Shown here piece by piece: positions 4,184 through 5,533 of a stretch of DNA of 5,533 nucleotides. A model generated the notes under the pieces. The model had not been told where the DNA came from. It saw only the letters and a list, made by a program, of their open reading frames with translations, and searched no databases. The stretch spans positions 1 through 5,533 of the forward strand of contig JANXZT010000501.1 in assembly GCA_025355395.1 (NCBI GenBank). The letters are read 5' to 3'. Positions within the stretch are counted from its first letter, which is position 1, and each line of letters opens with the position of its first letter. Made by a program: the position numbers and the translations under genes. This DNA is from Betaproteobacteria bacterium (lineage in GTDB: Bacteria > Pseudomonadota > Gammaproteobacteria > Burkholderiales > Casimicrobiaceae).

Positions 4184-5533
4184 TCATTCAAGCAGTTTCA
4201 ATCGCTGCACCTTGCCGGAGGGTCCCTTCGGCAACTCGGCCACCAGACGCAATTCCTTGGGAGTCTTGTACCGGCCAAGAAGGCGCAGGCAATGGGCATG
4301 CAACTCCTCGACCGTACATGCCGCGTCCGGTTTGAGCACCACGCACGCCAGAATGTCCTGGCCGTAGTTCACATCGGGGATCCCCACCGCGGCCGCTTCG
4401 AGCACGGCGGGGTGCAGGAGCAGTGCCTCGTCGATCTCCCGCGGTGCGATGTTCTCGCCGCCCTTGATGATGAGCTCCTTCAATCGTCCGGTGATAAAGC
4501 AAAATCCGTCGTGGTCGAGATGGCCAAGATCGCCGGTGGCGAGCCAGCCGTCGCGGCTTAGTGTCGCCTGCGTGATCTCGGGCGACTTGTAATAGCCGAG
4601 CATCACGTTCTGGCCGCGCAGTTGAATCTCGCCCGGCCGCCCGGGCCCCAGCACTTTGCCATCCGGCGCGACCGCACGGGCTTCCACACCGATCGCACGT
4701 CCCGGCGACCCCAGCTTGCGCGCCTGGGGATCGAGTGGATTAGCGAAGGCCACCGAGGCACATTCGGTAAGCCCCATCGCCTCGATCACCGAGATGCCGA
4801 ATCGCGCCTCGAAGGCACGATGCTGCTCGGGCGGCAGCGGCGCCGATGCCGAGCGCGCAAAGCGCACACCCCGGCAGGCCTCGAGTTGCGCCGCCGTTGC
4901 GTTGCCCGCATTCAGAAGATACGCGATGATCGTCGGCACCACGTTCAGCCAGGTGGGCCGGTAACGCTCCACGAGCGGCCACCATTGCCCTACACTGAAT
5001 CGATGCGGCAACACCAGGCTTCCCCCCGACACCAGCGGCGAGAGCGTACCGATACACTGGCCGTTGATGTGATAGAGAGGCAACGCCGAAAGGACGCGAT
5101 CCGAGGGGCCCAGCGCATGGGCGGCGCCGACAGTGCGCGCGGCAAATACGAGATTCCAATGCGAGAGCAGCGCACCCTTCGGCTCGCCCGTGGTTCCCGA
5201 GGTGTACATGAGCAGCGCGGGTGTGGCGGGGTCGGGCGGCGCGGGGCACGCGCCTTGCAGCAGCGCGCTCCATCCCATGTCGTCGACCGCCGTCGGCCGG
5301 ATGATGGCGCGGGCGCCGGTGCGCGCCACGGCTCCTCGAAGACGCTCGACGTACTCCGGCGCCGCGAATACCAGACGTGTATCGGAATGAGGGAGGATGT
5401 AATCGAGCTGCGCGTCCTGGGCCAGCAAACTCGTGGGCGCCACCACGTAGCCGGCATACATCGCCCCAAGAAACACGCTGACCGCACTCACGCCATTGGG
5501 CAGCAGGAAGGAGACGACCGCACCGGGGGGAAT
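4184..5533 (-). CDS. Acyl-CoA synthetase, AMP-forming (class I adenylate-forming enzyme), 5' end off window
   Basis: The enzyme activates a carboxylic acid with ATP to an acyl-adenylate and then transfers it to CoA. The frame is open to the right edge, giving 449 residues; roughly 40-70 N-terminal residues are missing. Motifs in order: SFLLPNG at the left end of the fragment, the P-loop YTSGTTGEPKG (110-120), LPLYHINGQ (152-160), LVSGGSLVLPHRFS (167-180), EAMGLTE (251-257), TGDL (333-336), the hinge GRLKELIIKGGENI (349-362) and the C-terminal catalytic lysine in PSGK (Lys441). All core residues are present and the C-terminus is of normal length. A GTG at 5491 is not the real start because conserved sequence continues upstream in frame. 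The substrate is not readable with confidence: the HINGQ and PHRFS segments recall ligases for small or polar acids (oxalate-CoA ligase type, possibly SauT sulfoacetate-CoA ligase type) rather than long-chain FadD, but this is from memory of families only. Confidence 0.9.
   Translation of the reverse strand: MPPGAVVSFLLPNGVSAVSVFLGAMYAGYVVAPTSLLAQDAQLDYILPHSDTRLVFAAPEYVERLRGAVARTGARAIIRPTAVDDMGWSALLQGACPAPPDPATPALLMYTSGTTGEPKGALLSHWNLVFAARTVGAAHALGPSDRVLSALPLYHINGQCIGTLSPLVSGGSLVLPHRFSVGQWWPLVERYRPTWLNVVPTIIAYLLNAGNATAAQLEACRGVRFARSASAPLPPEQHRAFEARFGISVIEAMGLTECASVAFANPLDPQARKLGSPGRAIGVEARAVAPDGKVLGPGRPGEIQLRGQNVMLGYYKSPEITQATLSRDGWLATGDLGHLDHDGFCFITGRLKELIIKGGENIAPREIDEALLLHPAVLEAAAVGIPDVNYGQDILACVVLKPDAACTVEELHAHCLRLLGRYKTPKELRLVAELPKGPSGKVQRLKLLE

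Noticed and set aside
5133..5491. GTG at 5491 as the start of the CoA ligase
   Set aside because: Conserved ligase sequence (SFLLPNG) continues in frame upstream to the window edge, so the true start lies outside.
1..5533. CRISPR array, tRNA, rRNA or riboswitch
   Set aside because: No regularly spaced repeats, cloverleaf or conserved RNA signatures were found; nearly all of the window is protein coding.

Overview
The window is high-GC, densely coded bacterial DNA. The gene families (SoeBC-like sulfite dehydrogenase subunits, a class I fumarase/tartrate dehydratase alpha subunit, a PIN-domain toxin pair) and the GC-rich codon use fit a proteobacterium, most likely a betaproteobacterium. That placement is inference; there is no rRNA or other marker.

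Layout from right to left. An acyl-CoA synthetase (AMP-forming ligase) runs on the minus strand from beyond the right edge to 4184. A two-gene type II toxin-antitoxin module, a Phd/YefM-like antitoxin and a VapC-like PIN toxin, lies on the plus strand at 3472-4106 and converges on the ligase. To its left everything is on the minus strand and read towards position 1: a SoeB/DmsB-like four-cluster ferredoxin without its N-terminus (2802-3443), a SoeC/DmsC-like membrane anchor without its N-terminal half (2333-2794), a complete succinate dehydrogenase/fumarate reductase iron-sulfur subunit (1588-2316), two small paralogous haem-binding membrane anchors (1247-1591 and 879-1250), and the alpha subunit of a class I iron-sulfur fumarate/tartrate hydratase that runs off the left edge (1-838). 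The gaps within this minus-strand block are 7, 16 and 40 nt, and two junctions are ATGA overlaps, so it looks like one transcription unit.

Read as a pathway, the left half interconverts succinate and fumarate at the membrane quinone pool, and then fumarate and malate. The flavoprotein SdhA/FrdA that would carry the dicarboxylate site is not in the window. The two anchors share the same spacing R-V-S, then H 13 residues later, then H-x3-G-x-R about 40 residues after that. This gives four candidate haem histidines and suggests a di-haem complex rather than the mono-haem E. coli type.

The most unusual region is 2802-3484. The ferredoxin gene has lost its first cysteine group and its normal start. 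An in-frame stop lies four codons upstream of its only usable GTG, and 28 bp further on the toxin-antitoxin module begins on the opposite strand. The molybdopterin catalytic subunit (SoeA/DmsA type) expected upstream is absent. I read this as a deletion or rearrangement scar: a decayed sulfite dehydrogenase-like operon with a toxin-antitoxin module at the breakpoint. No entirely new system is evident. The points worth following are this scar, the missing catalytic subunits and the paired anchors.
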